A DNA stretch of 64,000 nucleotides from the NCBI GenBank assembly GCA_030248225.1, contig JASANE010001404.1, positions 1 to 64,000 of the forward strand, written 5' to 3'. The DNA comes from Trileptium ribeirensis. Taxonomy: Eukaryota; Nematoda; Enoplea; Enoplida; Thoracostomopsidae. This document shows positions 46,169 to 58,633 of this stretch, one piece after another. Every line of letters begins with the position of its first letter. The first letter of the stretch is position 1. The notes beneath the pieces were generated by a model that did no database searches, was not told the DNA's origin, and saw nothing but the letters and a program-made list of their open reading frames with translations. The position numbers and the translations under genes were made by a program.

Positions 46169-46477
46169 TTAAGAACCAAACACAGTCCGACTTGGGATAG
46201 TGCATTTGACAGTGGAACAAGGGCGGCATGGGGATATAGTTTCGGGCAAAGTTTTAGTTCCATCAATTAATATGACATTAGTGCATTTTGTCGTGACACG
46301 CGGGAAGGAAGCTGATGTTGTTCTGATGAGATATTTGATTTCAGCAGTTGGTTGATCGGACGTGAAACGGTGCATATCATTGTGGAACCATAGTGGAAGC
46401 TGGAGGTATTTCTGCTGGTTAAACCGTTGACTGCAACGGTTAATCAGATATATGATGTGGTACATTTTATTGATCAA
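46169..46477 (-). CDS. Unrecognised 102-codon ORF
   Basis: Locally GC-richer than its surroundings. The frame reads YLQLPLWFHNDMHRFTSDQP, then KCTNVILIDGTKTLPETISP and CRPCSTVKCTIPSRTVFGS. A second frame over the same bases is also open and Ser/Asn/Thr-rich (NGLTSRNTSSFHYGSTMICT). A GTTGCAG near 46434 could be a 3' splice site. Two open frames in one place argue for either low stop density or a real exon in an undetermined frame. Confidence 0.2.
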   Translation of the reverse strand: MINKMYHIIYLINRCSQRFNQQKYLQLPLWFHNDMHRFTSDQPTAEIKYLIRTTSASFPRVTTKCTNVILIDGTKTLPETISPCRPCSTVKCTIPSRTVFGS

Positions 46478-47575
46478 TCCGATGGATAAAAGTATATCAT
46501 TCCTGTTGTGTGGGAAATTAAATTATAGCCACCATTAAATATTCACCTCGACTTGTAGAATAGGTCAAGAATTGTATGTATTCAGACAATAACCATAGCT
46601 GTGTATAATATACGGAGACAAAATGAATTTGAAACGCTTCGCGTCTATAATAGACAAATACCAAACGACGTTTTCAACCAAAATGAGGTTTCATTAGTAA
46701 ATATGCTTTTAGTTTAGTGGTAATAGCGCCAGCTGTTCTCACATTCATTCTTGCTCTAATGTTCTTTGCCGGTTATCAGCGTTTCCTTTTCATTCCAGGA
46801 TACCACCGCCATTGGTAAATGCGAAAACTTTTTCATCATGAAACCAGATTATAATGTCAAAAGCCATATTGTTGTGAAATCTTTCTCTTACTTTGGTGTT
46901 AACGTTTGTGTTCTATATATTAATAGTTAAGTGCTAACTTGACGTGTTCTAAACGGTGTTGTGTAACTGTATGCATGTATATAATATATATACATGTATA
47001 TGTGTATTGTATAGTGAATGGTAATAGTTGAGGTGTTAGCACATTTTTCTATTTTGCTCTTATTCAAAGTATATGTGTGGATTTTGTTGGCTATGACACA
47101 GCATATTTTACGCAGTTATAGTATGTTTATTACGCCGGAAAGTACTGTTTCTAACTGTTTTGCAAAAACAGTCCCGTTTCAACGGTCGTGTCCCACTGTG
47201 GACGCCATAGAGTTATGAGATTAAAGGGATAACCCAACGCAAAGGCCTCTACCGTTAGATATGCATCGCTATAAATGCTTTAAAACGAATAGTTACTGAT
47301 ATCCGTGATAAGATGCGATTGCCTAAGTCAGAGGGTTTGTCGGAGCCTATGAAAAGTTGGCCGCGGATAGCAAAATATCGCTAATATATATACCAGAAAT
47401 TGATGTGCGAAATGAGATTTTGTAGATTCATTTTCCAATCAAAAAGTAGTACCAGAAACTGTTTAAATGTTAAACTTTTCTTGACCCGAATGTTTTTCGA
47501 TTATTTTCTTTATCTGGGACTTATTATGGCGTTTTTAGAAATTTTGGGTAAAATTTTTGAATTTCGCACGACAAA
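46478..47575. other. No gene recognised
   Basis: AT-rich. A strong pyrimidine tract plus AG (TTCCTTTTCATTCCAG) lies at about 46784-46799, with a GGTAAAT 15 bases later; too little to call an exon. 46973-46996 is a near-palindrome of CATGTATATA words. Confidence 0.4.
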
Positions 47576-47636
47576 TTGTGTCTCATAGGCTACTATAGGC
47601 TACTTTTAAAAAGTTTCGCGGTTTTTGCCTCCACAG

Positions 47637-47815
47637 CTGAAGTAGCGCTACGACAAGATCGCTACTCAAAGAGGGGAGAAAAAGAAAGTGAAATGAGAGA
47701 TCCAACTAAAGCCATAATATTGCATCGGAAACAATTAGTGACGTTTCTAAATGATTCGACTTCACCTTTTTATTCTTTAATGATTTCACTTTTTAAAGCT
47801 GAAGTGAAAGTTTAA
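47637..47815 (+). CDS. Exon-like segment, possible terminal exon
   Basis: It follows GCGGTTTTTGCCTCCACAG. With two incoming bases it reads AEVALRQDRYSKRGEKESEM then RDPTKAIILHRKQLVTFLND and ends SLFKAEVKV with a TAA-type stop near 47815. The charged, Arg/Lys/Glu-rich start looks protein-like. AGTAGCG and CGCTACT in the first 30 bases form a small inverted repeat. No family recognised, and no partner exon was identified. Confidence 0.27.
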
Positions 47816-48789
47816 TGCAATTTTTTCCTTACTGGCAAAGTAAACTTTTTATCCGACTCGGCTTGATTCTTGATCACGGATCTTTAAAAATTGCTGCTAT
47901 TGATTTTAAATTATTAAAGAACTCATGACCCTAAATGTGCCAAAAACTACAAGGTGTATCTTGTGACAAACATATGCGAAAATTTTTGCTAGGAATGTGT
48001 TATCAGGGAGTTTGACTACCACCATGAGGAAACCCTGAGTAGGTATTTGGTACTCCCAAATAGCCTTATATAAGGGGGTAGTTGATATCCAAAGCAAAGT
48101 TGCGACTAGCCGGTAAATACCCCAGAGAACCTTGGATTTTCCGTTCCAATTTTTAGTTGTATGCCGCAAACGTTATCAGATATGGCAAAGCACATGAGTG
48201 TGTTCGAGTGCCTAACTCTTGCACAAAAATTTTCTCTATGTACAATCATTATCAATTTTCATATCAAATTATTAATATCATTATTTTTTATCAATAATAT
48301 TAATTTTCATTATTAACTTTATTCACATTAATTGGGAGTGGTAAATGGTTATATGGTTGTTTCAATTTGCGTTAGAGATGGGCTGGACCGTAGAAAGTGG
48401 AAGAGGTAAAGACTTAGTATGACAAACTATACCAACCTCAGCAATTATAATTGTGTGGTTCATTAATAATACCACCCGTATTAATTTTTAGTGGAATTTC
48501 TCATTTATATTGTGCTAAGGTGCTTTCAATTTCATGTAGTATTTGCACAGTCTCTTGTGAGGAAGAGTGAGGTATCGTCTGTCCCAACAGTTATGTATGC
48601 GTTTATATACATTATGTTTATAAATACAAGTAGCAGGGAACCATAATGACTATGGACTATGGAGTGGTACATATCCTAGTAAATTCAAAGGCACAATTTA
48701 AGCCTCTGCGAAGATTTTTTTGTATCTCTGTGATTGTTACAATTCTGTTCAAAATAGTTTTAATCTTGCACTGAATCATCGCTATTTTT
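47816..48789. other. No gene recognised
   Basis: AT-rich unassigned sequence; TTATTAAT-type words dominate 48240-48330. Confidence 0.45.
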
Positions 48790-50060
48790 AACGTGAGCAT
48801 TACCATAATCATTAAGCGCATTTGTCCTCAAAAAGTATCTGGTGATATTTTTAGGTGGGAGGCAGAATAGATGACATATCTTCCTTGCTTCATTTATGCA
48901 TTTGCCACTGTCCCTTCGTTTTCGAGATCATTGTAATGATACACAGGCGCATTCCTCAAAAAGCATATGGTGGATTTTTAGGTAGAAGGCATATACAGGA
49001 CCTGTCTTCCACAGTTTCATTTCTGCGGGTGCGATTGTCCCCCACGTTTTCGAGATCATTGTAATTATACACAGGCGCATTCCTCAAAAAGCATATGGTG
49101 GATTTTTAGGTAGAAGGCATATACAGGACCTGTCTTCCACAGTTTCGTTTCTGCGGGTGCGACTATCCCCCATGTTTTACAGATCATTGTGATGACACAC
49201 AAGCGCATTCCTCAAAAAGCATGTGGTATATTTTAGGTGGGAAGCAGAATAGATGACGTGTCTTCCTTAACTTCATTTCTATGAGTGCGACTGTCCCCCA
49301 CGTTTTCGAGATCATTGTAATGATACACAAGCGCACACTCAAAAATATATGGTAGATTTTTAGGTAGAAGGTAGATACAGGACCTGGCTTCCATAGTTTC
49401 ATTTTTGCGGGTGCGAGTGTCCCCCACGGTTTCGAGTTCATTGTAATGACACAAAGGCGCATTCCTCAAAAAGCATATAGTGGATTTTTAGGTAGAAGGT
49501 AGATACAGGACCTCTCTTCCACAGTTTCATTTTTGCGGGTGCGACTGTCCCCCACGTTTTACAGATCATTGTGATGATACACAAGGGCATTCCTCAAAAA
49601 GCATGTGGTATATTTTAGGTGGGAAGCAGAATAGATGACGTGTCTTCCTTAACTTCATTTCTATGGGTGCGACTGTCCCCCACGTTTTCGAGATCATTGT
49701 AATGATACACAAGCGCAGCCTCAAAAACATATGGTGGATTTTTAGGCAGAAGGTAGATACAGGACCTGTCTTCCATAGTTTCATTTCTGCGGGTGCGAGT
49801 CTCCCCCATGTTTTCCAGATCATTGTAATGATGCACAACACATAATTCAAAAAAGAATACGTTGTATTTTTAGGTTTGACGCAGAATAGAGGACGTGTCT
49901 TCCGTAGCTTGATTTCTGCGGGTGCTACTTCTCCCACGTTTTCGAAATCATTGTAATGATACACAAGTGGATTCCTCAAAAACCAAGATACATATATTTT
50001 AGTGAGGGCGATGCAAAATAAATAGTCGTATCTGTACAGCTCCATTTATGCGGGGGCACA
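48790..50060. repeat. 128 bp minisatellite, about ten units with trimeric higher-order pattern
   Basis: CCTCAAAAAGCAT(A/G)TGG and its variants start at 48826, 48954, 49082, 49210, about 49337, 49464, 49592, 49719, about 49846 and 49974, a 127-128 bp period. Each unit carries GGGTGCGACTGTCCCCCACG and GATCATTGTAATGAT, itself a small palindrome. Unit types repeat in threes: the distinctive TATATTTTAGGTGGGAAGC unit occurs at 49210 and 49592 (382 bp apart). Minus-strand ORFs here (49566-50045 and others) repeat ITMISKTWGTVAPIEMK-like peptides, a consequence of the array. Confidence 0.95.
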
Positions 50061-50680
50061 TATCTTCTTTATTCCTACAAGTCTGCGTATATATATATTT
50101 GTTTACTAGAGTGTCAAAAATGTTTTTGCATATAATGGTATTGTTTTCTTGTTTTATAAACCGACAAGAACTAAGCAAAAATTGATCTATAATAATTTTA
50201 AGCTATAAGGCTGTTTGGTTTGTATAATATTTTTGGTCAAAAATTATATGGTTTGAAATCGATAAAATGTGGTCGAAATTGGCGAAAATCCATTTTTATA
50301 GGTAAACTATAGTCGCAGTTGAGGTCTCAAATTTATAACCCGCCGCTTTTAATGACGGTGTTTGTAGCAATATTGTTGGTCTTCGGTATAACGGGTTCTT
50401 AGTGCGGATTGTTTTGGGGGTTGGTTTTAAGCCTGGTATTGTGTTCTAAACCACGGCGGTTTTAATATTACGCCTGAAAAGGAAAATAATACATTTGCTT
50501 TAAAATGTTACTTTTATTTTTTTTAATGTTAGCTAGAAATTACCTTGTATAATAAAGTATGCAACAGCTTTCTATCGCGCCGAAATTATCCTTTCCAATT
50601 GTATTAGATTTTGTGAAGACTACCTCTCCTTGTTGGTCTTTCAACCTGAAGCCTTAGTGGTCTGCACCAGGCTATGAAAA
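50061..50680. other. No gene recognised
   Basis: AT-rich unassigned sequence downstream of the minisatellite. Confidence 0.45.
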
Positions 50681-50689
50681 CGGATAACT

Positions 50690-50770
50690 AATCTTGACCC
50701 GTGACCCACGAGCTAAATTCCAAGGCTTCGTGACCCGCCTGACCCGGATTTCAAATCCCCACAATCTACA
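50690..50770. repeat. GACCCG-rich repeat fragment
   Basis: TTGACCCGTGACCCACGAGC and CGTGACCCGCCTGACCCGG are spaced by a short AT-rich segment. Related words occur at 14085 (inverted) and 57450-57560, suggesting a dispersed, decayed element. The class is unknown. Confidence 0.4.
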
Positions 50771-50967
50771 TTACCAAAATATGGAATGCGATACATAGAC
50801 ATCGCAACATAGGACAATGGAAATATGTTTATTGAATACTACATATTCTGACCTAGAACGTAATATACATAATTCGTTGAACCCCAAAGCCAATGCCTAC
50901 GCATACTGAGTACATTTAGTTAACAAAACAGCGCCCCATCGAGATATGTATACATGCTCTAGGCCCT

Positions 50968-51160
50968 AGGTCACAGGAGGTAGCCAGGATCTTGAGGGAG
51001 GCGAGATCTCCAGTCCCGCGGGGGAGGTGCGCAGCATCGGCTTCTATAGGGTCAGGCGGTGGTTGTACGCCGTGTCAGGGGAGCAGGGTAGGCGCTTCGC
51101 GCCGAGGATGGCGGTGATCTGAGCCTCAGGGGTAAGCTCTCGACCCCCTGGAGCATGTAT
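50968..51160. repeat. GC-rich island, possible hAT-like fragment
   Basis: It opens CACAGGAGGTAGCCAGGATC, reminiscent of hAT-type ends with GTAGCCAGG, and is strongly GC-rich, with a GGCGC/GCGCC palindrome near 51091. The minus-strand ORF 51044-51226 (HAPGGRELTPEAQITAILGA) covers it. It could be a transposon relic or a small coding segment; the terminus resemblance favours the relic. Confidence 0.35.
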
Positions 51161-54100
51161 GGAGATATGTTTATGTATACCGAATTTGTTTATCAGGTCA
51201 ATTTGAAAGTGCGCTCTATACAACATATTCTTGAATTATAATAAATTTTAGTCTGCAGTTGTGTACTAGGGTTCGAAGTTTTCAAATTGCGAAAGACAAA
51301 ACAAAAAACTCTTTCTACTACCCAAGACTGGTTACCCAGCTGTACAGTGGGCTTCCACTAACCGGTGCCCATACTACCCCAGCTAGTCGACTCTTAAGAA
51401 AGAAGTAGCGATGCACCTTGTCCAAGGAATCGATCAACTCAGCAGGCTTAGGAGGGCTTTGCCAGTTTGTTCGACCTGGCCCCTATCGGTTGCACACGCT
51501 TCCAGTTTTGTAGTAGGAATCATTAGAGGTCCCCGGGGAGAGTTAACCCCTAGGCCTACGTAAAAGTGATAAATTTGGCTCGTGATTCTCCATCCTTCAC
51601 TCATGGAAGCCTATAATTTTTTGTACCTAAAAAGTTTATATCGACTCCCTGGTGGCAGTCTAATTTTCACATCTTATCATTTCTCAAATTTTCACAACTA
51701 TATCGCGCCTTTGGTCGATCGAGTTATTCCTCCGTGTTAACTGCATGTCCCCATTTTGTAGCTCAACTTTTCAAACCTTGTAGCAACCTCAAACCTGAAT
51801 GGTAGCGCATGCCTCTACGACTCTAAACTCAATTCAGCGATAATTTTAGGCAAAACTCATAAATTGCAACTTTGCGTTTGTTTTGTTTTGCTTATATACA
51901 AGTTTGCAGGTTGTTTTGTACAATAACCAGTTATCTTATCAGTGTTTATCAACACAAGTAAATTTGAGGAAGGCCAGGCAGTGACTCATTCTGGTCTCCT
52001 TTTATCTCTTTGATTTCTGGTAAGCGGAACTCGTTCAACGTCGACGACGGCCGCCGGATGTCAGTATCATGCTCCTGGAGGCAATGTTTGATTGGCACCT
52101 TCGTTCGTCCGAACGTGCCTGTATTTCTTTCCTTCCCTAACTACGGCATCAGGGTCCAGAGGGTCCTTTTTGGCTCTAGAGAAGTGGAATGTTTTAGAAA
52201 AGTGCTGAATTTCTCAGCGGTGTTTTCGTTGTTGTATATTTATTCTGTATCTCTCTTGCTGCGCCAGTGGTAACGGTTTGTTTTGCTTTTATCTGCCTTG
52301 TGGCACAACTTTTGCTAGCAGGCCCTTCTACAGGCTTGCCTGGTTTATCAACTCTGGTAATGTTTATTTTGTATTGATGGGACAAAAGAAATTGATTTTC
52401 GTTAATCATTACACTTTGCGGACGAAAGATTTCGGTTTCAACGATATCGCATGTAATCGGTCGCACGTTTTGCACTCATTTTTGAACGGCAACTCGGAAG
52501 ATGGGTGGCTATCTAGCTCGGTGGCTATAGACCAAAGGCTTCACTTGTGATTTAGCAATGATTACAGGCATAGTTTTAGCCGAGAATTTCGGCCAGGGAC
52601 GGTGATAATTTTAATGGCTACAAAAAGATTGATTTATTAGAAAAAACGGTATATATCCGTCACAAGATGTTTGGATTTGTCAGTCTAAGTGCTAGGTTTT
52701 ATAGTTCTGGTTTGTGCTTCCTCAGAGACTAAGAGGTCCTACTCACTCTACGTTGATTTCACCTTAAGGTCTTCCTCATATTTGAGACCTATGAAGTCTT
52801 AAATCTGTGGAAAAGACTTGCGTAAATTAGGTGGCTGGACAGGATTAATTTAGGGTCGGGCGTAATAGAAATTTTCCTTCAGGTTAAAGTTTATCGTTCA
52901 CAGTGGAGTACGGTTTTAGTTAATTTGAAAATCATCAGTCTATTCAACTCTCTAATGTTTATTTTATTTCTTTGCCATGGCGCACAGTGCACCGTGGGAA
53001 TATGACAGACATGGTTTTGCAGTATATCTGGTTTGTTGTTACCAGTGACAGACGACTGCCATATTTCGGTGTGTCCTAATAAGTTGAACCTCATTTTCCG
53101 GAGCTGACCTGATGGGCTAAGTTCATCGAACGAAATCTAAATTTATTAGCTATTATTCTACGGACTGATATTCATCGAAGACTATACAATGCCGTGGTCT
53201 TGGATAAATTCTGCTCTGACTATTAACTATATATTACGTATTCAACGGTCGCGATTCTTAAATCTATCTTGGGTCAAATTTGTACATTCGATCGTCAGAT
53301 TAAATATTTGTATGTATGAGCAAGATGACTTGATCTGACAACTTTAAATTTGCCAAGTAACGTATTTTTAGGATCGTACAGGTTTTATGGTCACATGTCA
53401 AATTGTAAAATACCACAGAGGACTTCCCCACATAAATTGTATTATCATTGTGCCGCAATTTGCCTCTCGGGTCAGAAATTCATGTGTACTCGGACACAAT
53501 TTTATTAAAGTTTAATTCCTATTAAGTTGTTGTGGCGTCCTTGCAACCAGAGGTACAATAGGGTTTCCTACGGATGACTCATACTTTTATGACTATCATT
53601 TATAGCAGAGATTGAATACGAAAGGACCATCCTTTAGAGCAATTCTTGTGCCTAGTTTTTTTAAATAATTGTACCTTGTAGTTTCAATTCGCAAATAATA
53701 AACGACAGGTTTGCGCAGGGTATATTCTTGTATAATGACGTGCAAGCCAGTAACGCTCGTAACTATCAGGTCTTCGATTTGAATCGAGATTTGGTGCGTT
53801 TTCTCATAACTACTGGTCGGGGTTGTTCAAAGGTTAAATTTAAACGCAGCAATATTCTCAGATCCCGGGTCTTAAGTCCGTATCCCAGCAAAGCTCAGAT
53901 TTGGTTTATTTGAAAAAACTTTTGTGCATATTTTGTTCATTTGTCTGAGGTTGTTTTTATGGGTTTCTCTTGTTAAACCAACTCTGATAGACTTGATAAA
54001 TAGGGAGAAATTCTTAATAAATTTGAGTTTTAGTTATTTTGTCAGAGTTACCGCGGCTGTTTTAGGATCCTCTCTAAGTTCATAAACTTCGATCAGGTTA

Positions 54101-55834
54101 GGTTCCCAGGCACATTTCTGCAAATCTAATCTCATGGCAGAGGAAAAAAATTGACAGGAGATTTGATAGCCTTACTTAACCAGATTTCGGCTATACATTT
54201 GAACACTGCGTTTCTAGGCTTGGACAATTAGACATATATTCAAAGTTCGATTCTCTCGGTTCAAGATCGAACTACCATGTCCCTTTATTCTAACTTAGTT
54301 TCAATTCCTTACAAGTATAGTCACTGCAACAATCTCTTGAATTTTAGGCTAAGTTAGATCCAAAATGTTTAGGTAAATTTTTCAAGGCGATTGATATTAA
54401 ACTAACAGGTCTAGAAACGGCATAACTCAGCCTTGTTGGGAAGCAAAAGATATCTTAAATGTGTCAAAGAAGCATCGGTCCGAAGAGCTATCACGACAGG
54501 ACACCCAGAAGTTCGGAACAGACCTCAAACGGAACCTCTCACGATCGAATTATGATAAAATATTTGCCTTAAATTTTTGTGCTAAATTTCTCAATTTGAA
54601 GGATTATTTGGTCGGTGCGACACTAGCTAGCACACTTAAATATTTGATTTTATCTTTTCAATCTGTGCAAAGTTGTTGCAGTTCAACCCGTTGCACCACT
54701 GGCTTATTTAACTTGAAGTATTAGTTGGTTTTGTTGAGTTTAGCCAAACTGTTGGTAATTACATGCGGTTATTTTGACTTTGCACGTCTACACGGCCGGG
54801 AATACAGGAATGACCTGGTAATCTGTGTACGTGGGTGAATTTTTGGTGCTCAAACAAATCCGCTAATTAAAAATTAGAATGATCTCTTGCAATGTCCGTT
54901 CTCATTGTTCTAACCCGTTTAGAGACACATAAAATGTTATCTTTGTTTCAGATTTTTTATTTTGGTTGCGTTTAACTTAAACCATGTTACTCGAGTATAT
55001 TACCTTCTGACAACATTCACCCAATACTACTTACCTACTACCCAACGTAATACAACTGGGCGGAACACAGTATTTAAACTATAAACGAAAGTACAATATA
55101 CATACTAAAAGAAAGAACGCCACATAGTAGTCGACCGATTTTTACCAACGTTTAATCAGACTGGCTCGATATGTAAGGACGTACGGGTTTACTTCGCTGC
55201 ATTTGACAAAACTCGTGATAGCGTCATGGGCTAAAAATTTTGGAATTGGCTGCCGGCGGTGTAGCGACGCTACTCCTGGCAATCTCTTCCTGATATAATA
55301 CTTGTTGAGCCAATAATATCTATTAAGGACCGTGGCTTATTCCAGAAGTTTCAGGCTTCTTAACCAATAGCAAAAACACAGCTTCCGTCATTTTTGGTCA
55401 GAGTATATCAGGATTCTTAGGAAAACAACCTTGCTCATATCTATTCTACATACATTCCCTAAAGTATCTGCGTGCAAAAATATAGTAAGTTGCCGTTTAA
55501 AAAAAAGAAATAACTTGCCGTTTCACTGTTAGCTGTGCTAGCAGTATCATATAATATTAATGTCACAAAACGCTAGGTATTTCAAAGACAATACCTTTGG
55601 TAGTTGTGCTGCCTGCTTATATAATGTACAATTCATGTGTGCATATTACATAGTTGTATATTTTATGTGTATATATTATTTTGTTGTCAATAATATATGT
55701 ATATATTTTTCTTGTTCATATATGGGCCGTTTTTAGTTGTAGAAAAATGTTGCTACCTTTCGGTTGAGCTTTGCTTGACCGACCCCTTTCTTCGTTCTTA
55801 CAATATAGGTCATTGGTACGGTCCATGTCAAATT
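51161..55834. other. No gene recognised
   Basis: A long stretch of slightly higher complexity and T-rich spelling. 51990-52560 is GC-richer and holds two adjacent + ORFs in different frames (52010-52273, 52278-52550) without recognisable domains. No LTR pair, terminal inverted repeat or RNA gene was found. 53890-54720 and the rest are AT-rich. Confidence 0.4.
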
Positions 55835-56113
55835 TCACTCCGAAATTCCAAATAGTCTACAGCGTACACATAAGGTTTTTATATGGCACTGGCTCGCTGG
55901 TTGATATTTATCCAATTTGCTTGCTACCCGTGGCACAACACAGGTAAAATAAAGTTTCACTAGTAGGCAATGCATACAGTAATGTAAAATTGACACTGCT
56001 GGCATATAATTCAACTGTGACTTCAACAGCTTTGCAATTTGTCGCTCCGCCCATTCGCTGTGTAGAAATAGGATCTGATATACAAGTAGCTTGACATACC
56101 AATCTGCCAAATT
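55835..56113 (-). CDS. Exon-like segment, 92 codons to stop
   Basis: On the minus strand a 3' splice signal (GTTACATTTGCAG) precedes NLADWYVKLLVYQILFLHSE, then WAERQIAKLLKSQLNYMPAV and, after two hydrophobic turns, VVPRVASKLDKYQPASQCHI to a stop at 55835. A second frame is also open over 75 codons (EFGRLVCQATCISDPISTQR). The region is less AT-rich than its neighbours. No family is recognised. The open stretch and splice signal are what is seen; coding is inferred. Confidence 0.28.
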   Translation of the reverse strand, partial: NLADWYVKLLVYQILFLHSEWAERQIAKLLKSQLNYMPAVSILHYCMHCLLVKLYFTCVVPRVASKLDKYQPASQCHIKTLCVRCRLFGISE

Positions 56114-57419
56114 CTGCAAATGTAACAAATTTCTGAAGTAAAAATGTTAGTGATTCATCAAACTTCACGAATTTCAAGATAAAATTGTATGAGTACTCCA
56201 ATTAATGTTTAAACATCAGATATCTCTTTTTGCACTGGCCGTCGGTCTGCAATCAGCAACACAGTCATCTAAGAAATTTGGTAATTTGAATGCTTGTTCT
56301 ATAGTTGTATAACCAAAATACCAACTTCGATTAACGCTTCATTGGCTTTAAATAAAGCAGGCTACAAACCCGAATATGTACCTCTACATATACAATAAGA
56401 CTGCTACGGCGCTGCAACTTCAAAACTGCGGTAACACTAACTATGGAATAACCGAAGACTCTAGCAGCATAAAACCTCAGGAAATATTGAAAGGCTGCCG
56501 GAGATATTGTACAACGTAAAACTACGTGCTTATATGTATGTAACTAAAATAGATTTCCTAATGTCCAGTGATGGGACTGTGTCTCGTCACAAAAACAACC
56601 TCCACATTACGTTTCATTGGTCAAATTCAGTTCAGAATCTCAACCCTTAGATTGGCTGACTCCCTTAAAACAATTTACCAATACAGTACCAAATATTTAC
56701 AGATAGTACAAAACATAATATATCGCGATGGAAAGGTGCTTCACCTTTCAAAATATAGAAACATTCAATTTCAGATAAAGGAAATATTTTGAATCAATTC
56801 CCCGATCCTCGGCACTATTTTCGACAAAAATCCTGGTCCGACGCCGGTGACCTTTTCGCACCATTAACATCCACAGTTTGGCAGATTTTGATGTTTAACG
56901 AGATTTCCAGCTTTTGCCGAGCATTTGTTCGCATTAAATCGTAACACTAGGGCCACTTGCCCAATTTTTGAGCCTTCACATAAATGTACACAAACTATGC
57001 ATTGTCGTAGCATCTTCGACTTTTTCCCGATTCTCTGAAATTTTTGTAACATTTTTATGAAATTCTATGTGGTTTTATAATGTTGCAGAATTTTCCTCGT
57101 AGTACAATTGTGGCATAGACGGCAGCATACTCAACTCTGAATGACTTCCCAGCCGTCATCGTGGTTTGCTGCATCAGTCAAACTATCTCCCAACATTCTG
57201 ATTTTTCTTTTTCATTGTCATAAAGTGTTCGGTTTAACTTTGAATACTTTCGATTTTAGAGTTTGGCCGTATCCATGCTCCAAATGCTTAAAATTATTAT
57301 TTTATTTTAATTACCAGTCGAGTGCCATATTATCATAACTTAGTATGTATACGATGATACAACCTGAATCTTCTGACTTTTGAACTTGACAACAGAAAAT
57401 GGAAATGTTCGGAATATGT
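56114..57419. other. No gene recognised
   Basis: Unassigned. 56568-56792 (+) and 56864-57052 (-, containing CVHLCEGSKIGQVALVLRF) are short ORFs without recognised motifs. The second follows an ATTTCAG on its strand. Confidence 0.4.
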
Positions 57420-57600
57420 TGGTACATCATCCTGAGATATTGAGGGAAGCTCTGACCCGGGCTGATCCGAGGGCGCATCGTGCGGGACAACCACTTGACC
57501 TATGGCCCGCGTTGACCCGCCGGAAATCTTCAGAAAGTTCACCTGCAACCCAAAACCCAACCTTCCAGACAGCGGCACATTCAAGATCTGGCCTTTAAGT
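57420..57600. repeat. GACCCG-rich repeat fragment
   Basis: CTGACCCGGGCTGATCCGAG and CGTTGACCCGCCGG recur here, in a GC-rich patch within AT-rich DNA. It resembles the fragment at 50690. The 57380-57598 + ORF (RADPRAHRAGQPLDLWPALT) and the antisense ORF are likely repeat-derived. Confidence 0.4.
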
Positions 57601-58515
57601 AAACTTTTAGGAGCAGTACGTTATATCGCTATCAAAAGAACAACTTAATGCTTTGTATTGAGGCTGCAGCCCCCCGACTTAGTCTAAATATAAGGGTGAT
57701 ATAAGAATTTTAGGTTTGGCAAAGGCTCAAACCTAGAGTTAGTATATCTAGAACGTCATAGCGTTTCACTTGAACTAACTATAAATAAATGGTACTATAC
57801 ATCGATTTATTGTACTATATTTTGTCGTCATTTACATCGTAATACCACTACTGGTTGAAAAAATTTGTATTGTTATATTCCGGAATCTGGTGTATGCGTT
57901 TTTCATCAAAGAATTCCCTGGAACGAAAATTTTAGTTGACTTTATCTGGGCTCCAGATTTTCGAACACCTCTGGGTGCACCAATACCTTTAGATGATTCT
58001 GGATCATGTACTTATAATAAATTTCATTTTCAATCAACGCATCTTTAATCAATACATCGGTTGGTATAAAAATGGGCATGGGTTCACTTTTATCTAGTGG
58101 TTCGCGCAACTTTCGGTACATTTAAACTCGTCAAATATAGTAGCAAAAATATGGCCTGTCACGGTAACGGCACCGAATCGGCAACGTTACTGAGCCAGTT
58201 ACACTTCATTATATATATTTAACGATCAAGTAGTTTAGTTTTCAGGTTCGCTTTCACATCGATTCATTTTATAATTTTCTACATTTTCACTAGCCATAAG
58301 GTCAAATGTTTTCTTTCCTTAATACCTACTCACTCGAATATATAGATCAACCGTTGCACGCAAACGTTAATTAGAAGCAATATAATACCGTAAAACGACT
58401 TTAATTTCGTGACTAGGTCACACGTTTGCATAAAGACATTTCAGTGTTGTATGCTATATAAGGTATGTGGTTTCGAGTGAAATGATTCCGGGTAATAGTT
58501 TGGGATTACAGGATA
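57601..58515. other. No gene recognised
   Basis: AT-rich unassigned sequence. Confidence 0.45.
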
Positions 58516-58594
58516 TGTCGGCTGATTTTCTCAGTGGTTAGACCTGAGACGCATAAATCCTAAACCAATGGGTTCGAATCCCACCTCTGTTGGC
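58516..58594 (+). repeat. tRNA-like sequence (Ser/Leu type), SINE head or tRNA pseudogene
   Basis: A perfect polymerase III B box, GGTTCGAATCC (58571-58581), stands 40 bases after an A-box-like TCTCAGTGGTTAG, within a T-arm TGGG-loop-CCCA. The AGTGGTTAG D-loop spelling and TGGGTTCGAATCCCA are like class II (Ser/Leu) tRNAs. No anticodon stem can be paired, and the acceptor arm fits only with extra bases and wobble pairs, so it is not an intact tRNA gene. The adjoining duplicated sequence may be the body of a SINE. Confidence 0.5.
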
Positions 58595-58633
58595 AATTGC
58601 TGATATTCCAAACAATCATATTAGCTTCAAAAT

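Noticed and set aside
51990..52560. LTR-retrotransposon leader or coding region
   Set aside because: The region is GC-richer with adjacent ORFs, but no LTR pair, primer-binding site, polypurine tract or gag/pol motif could be found.
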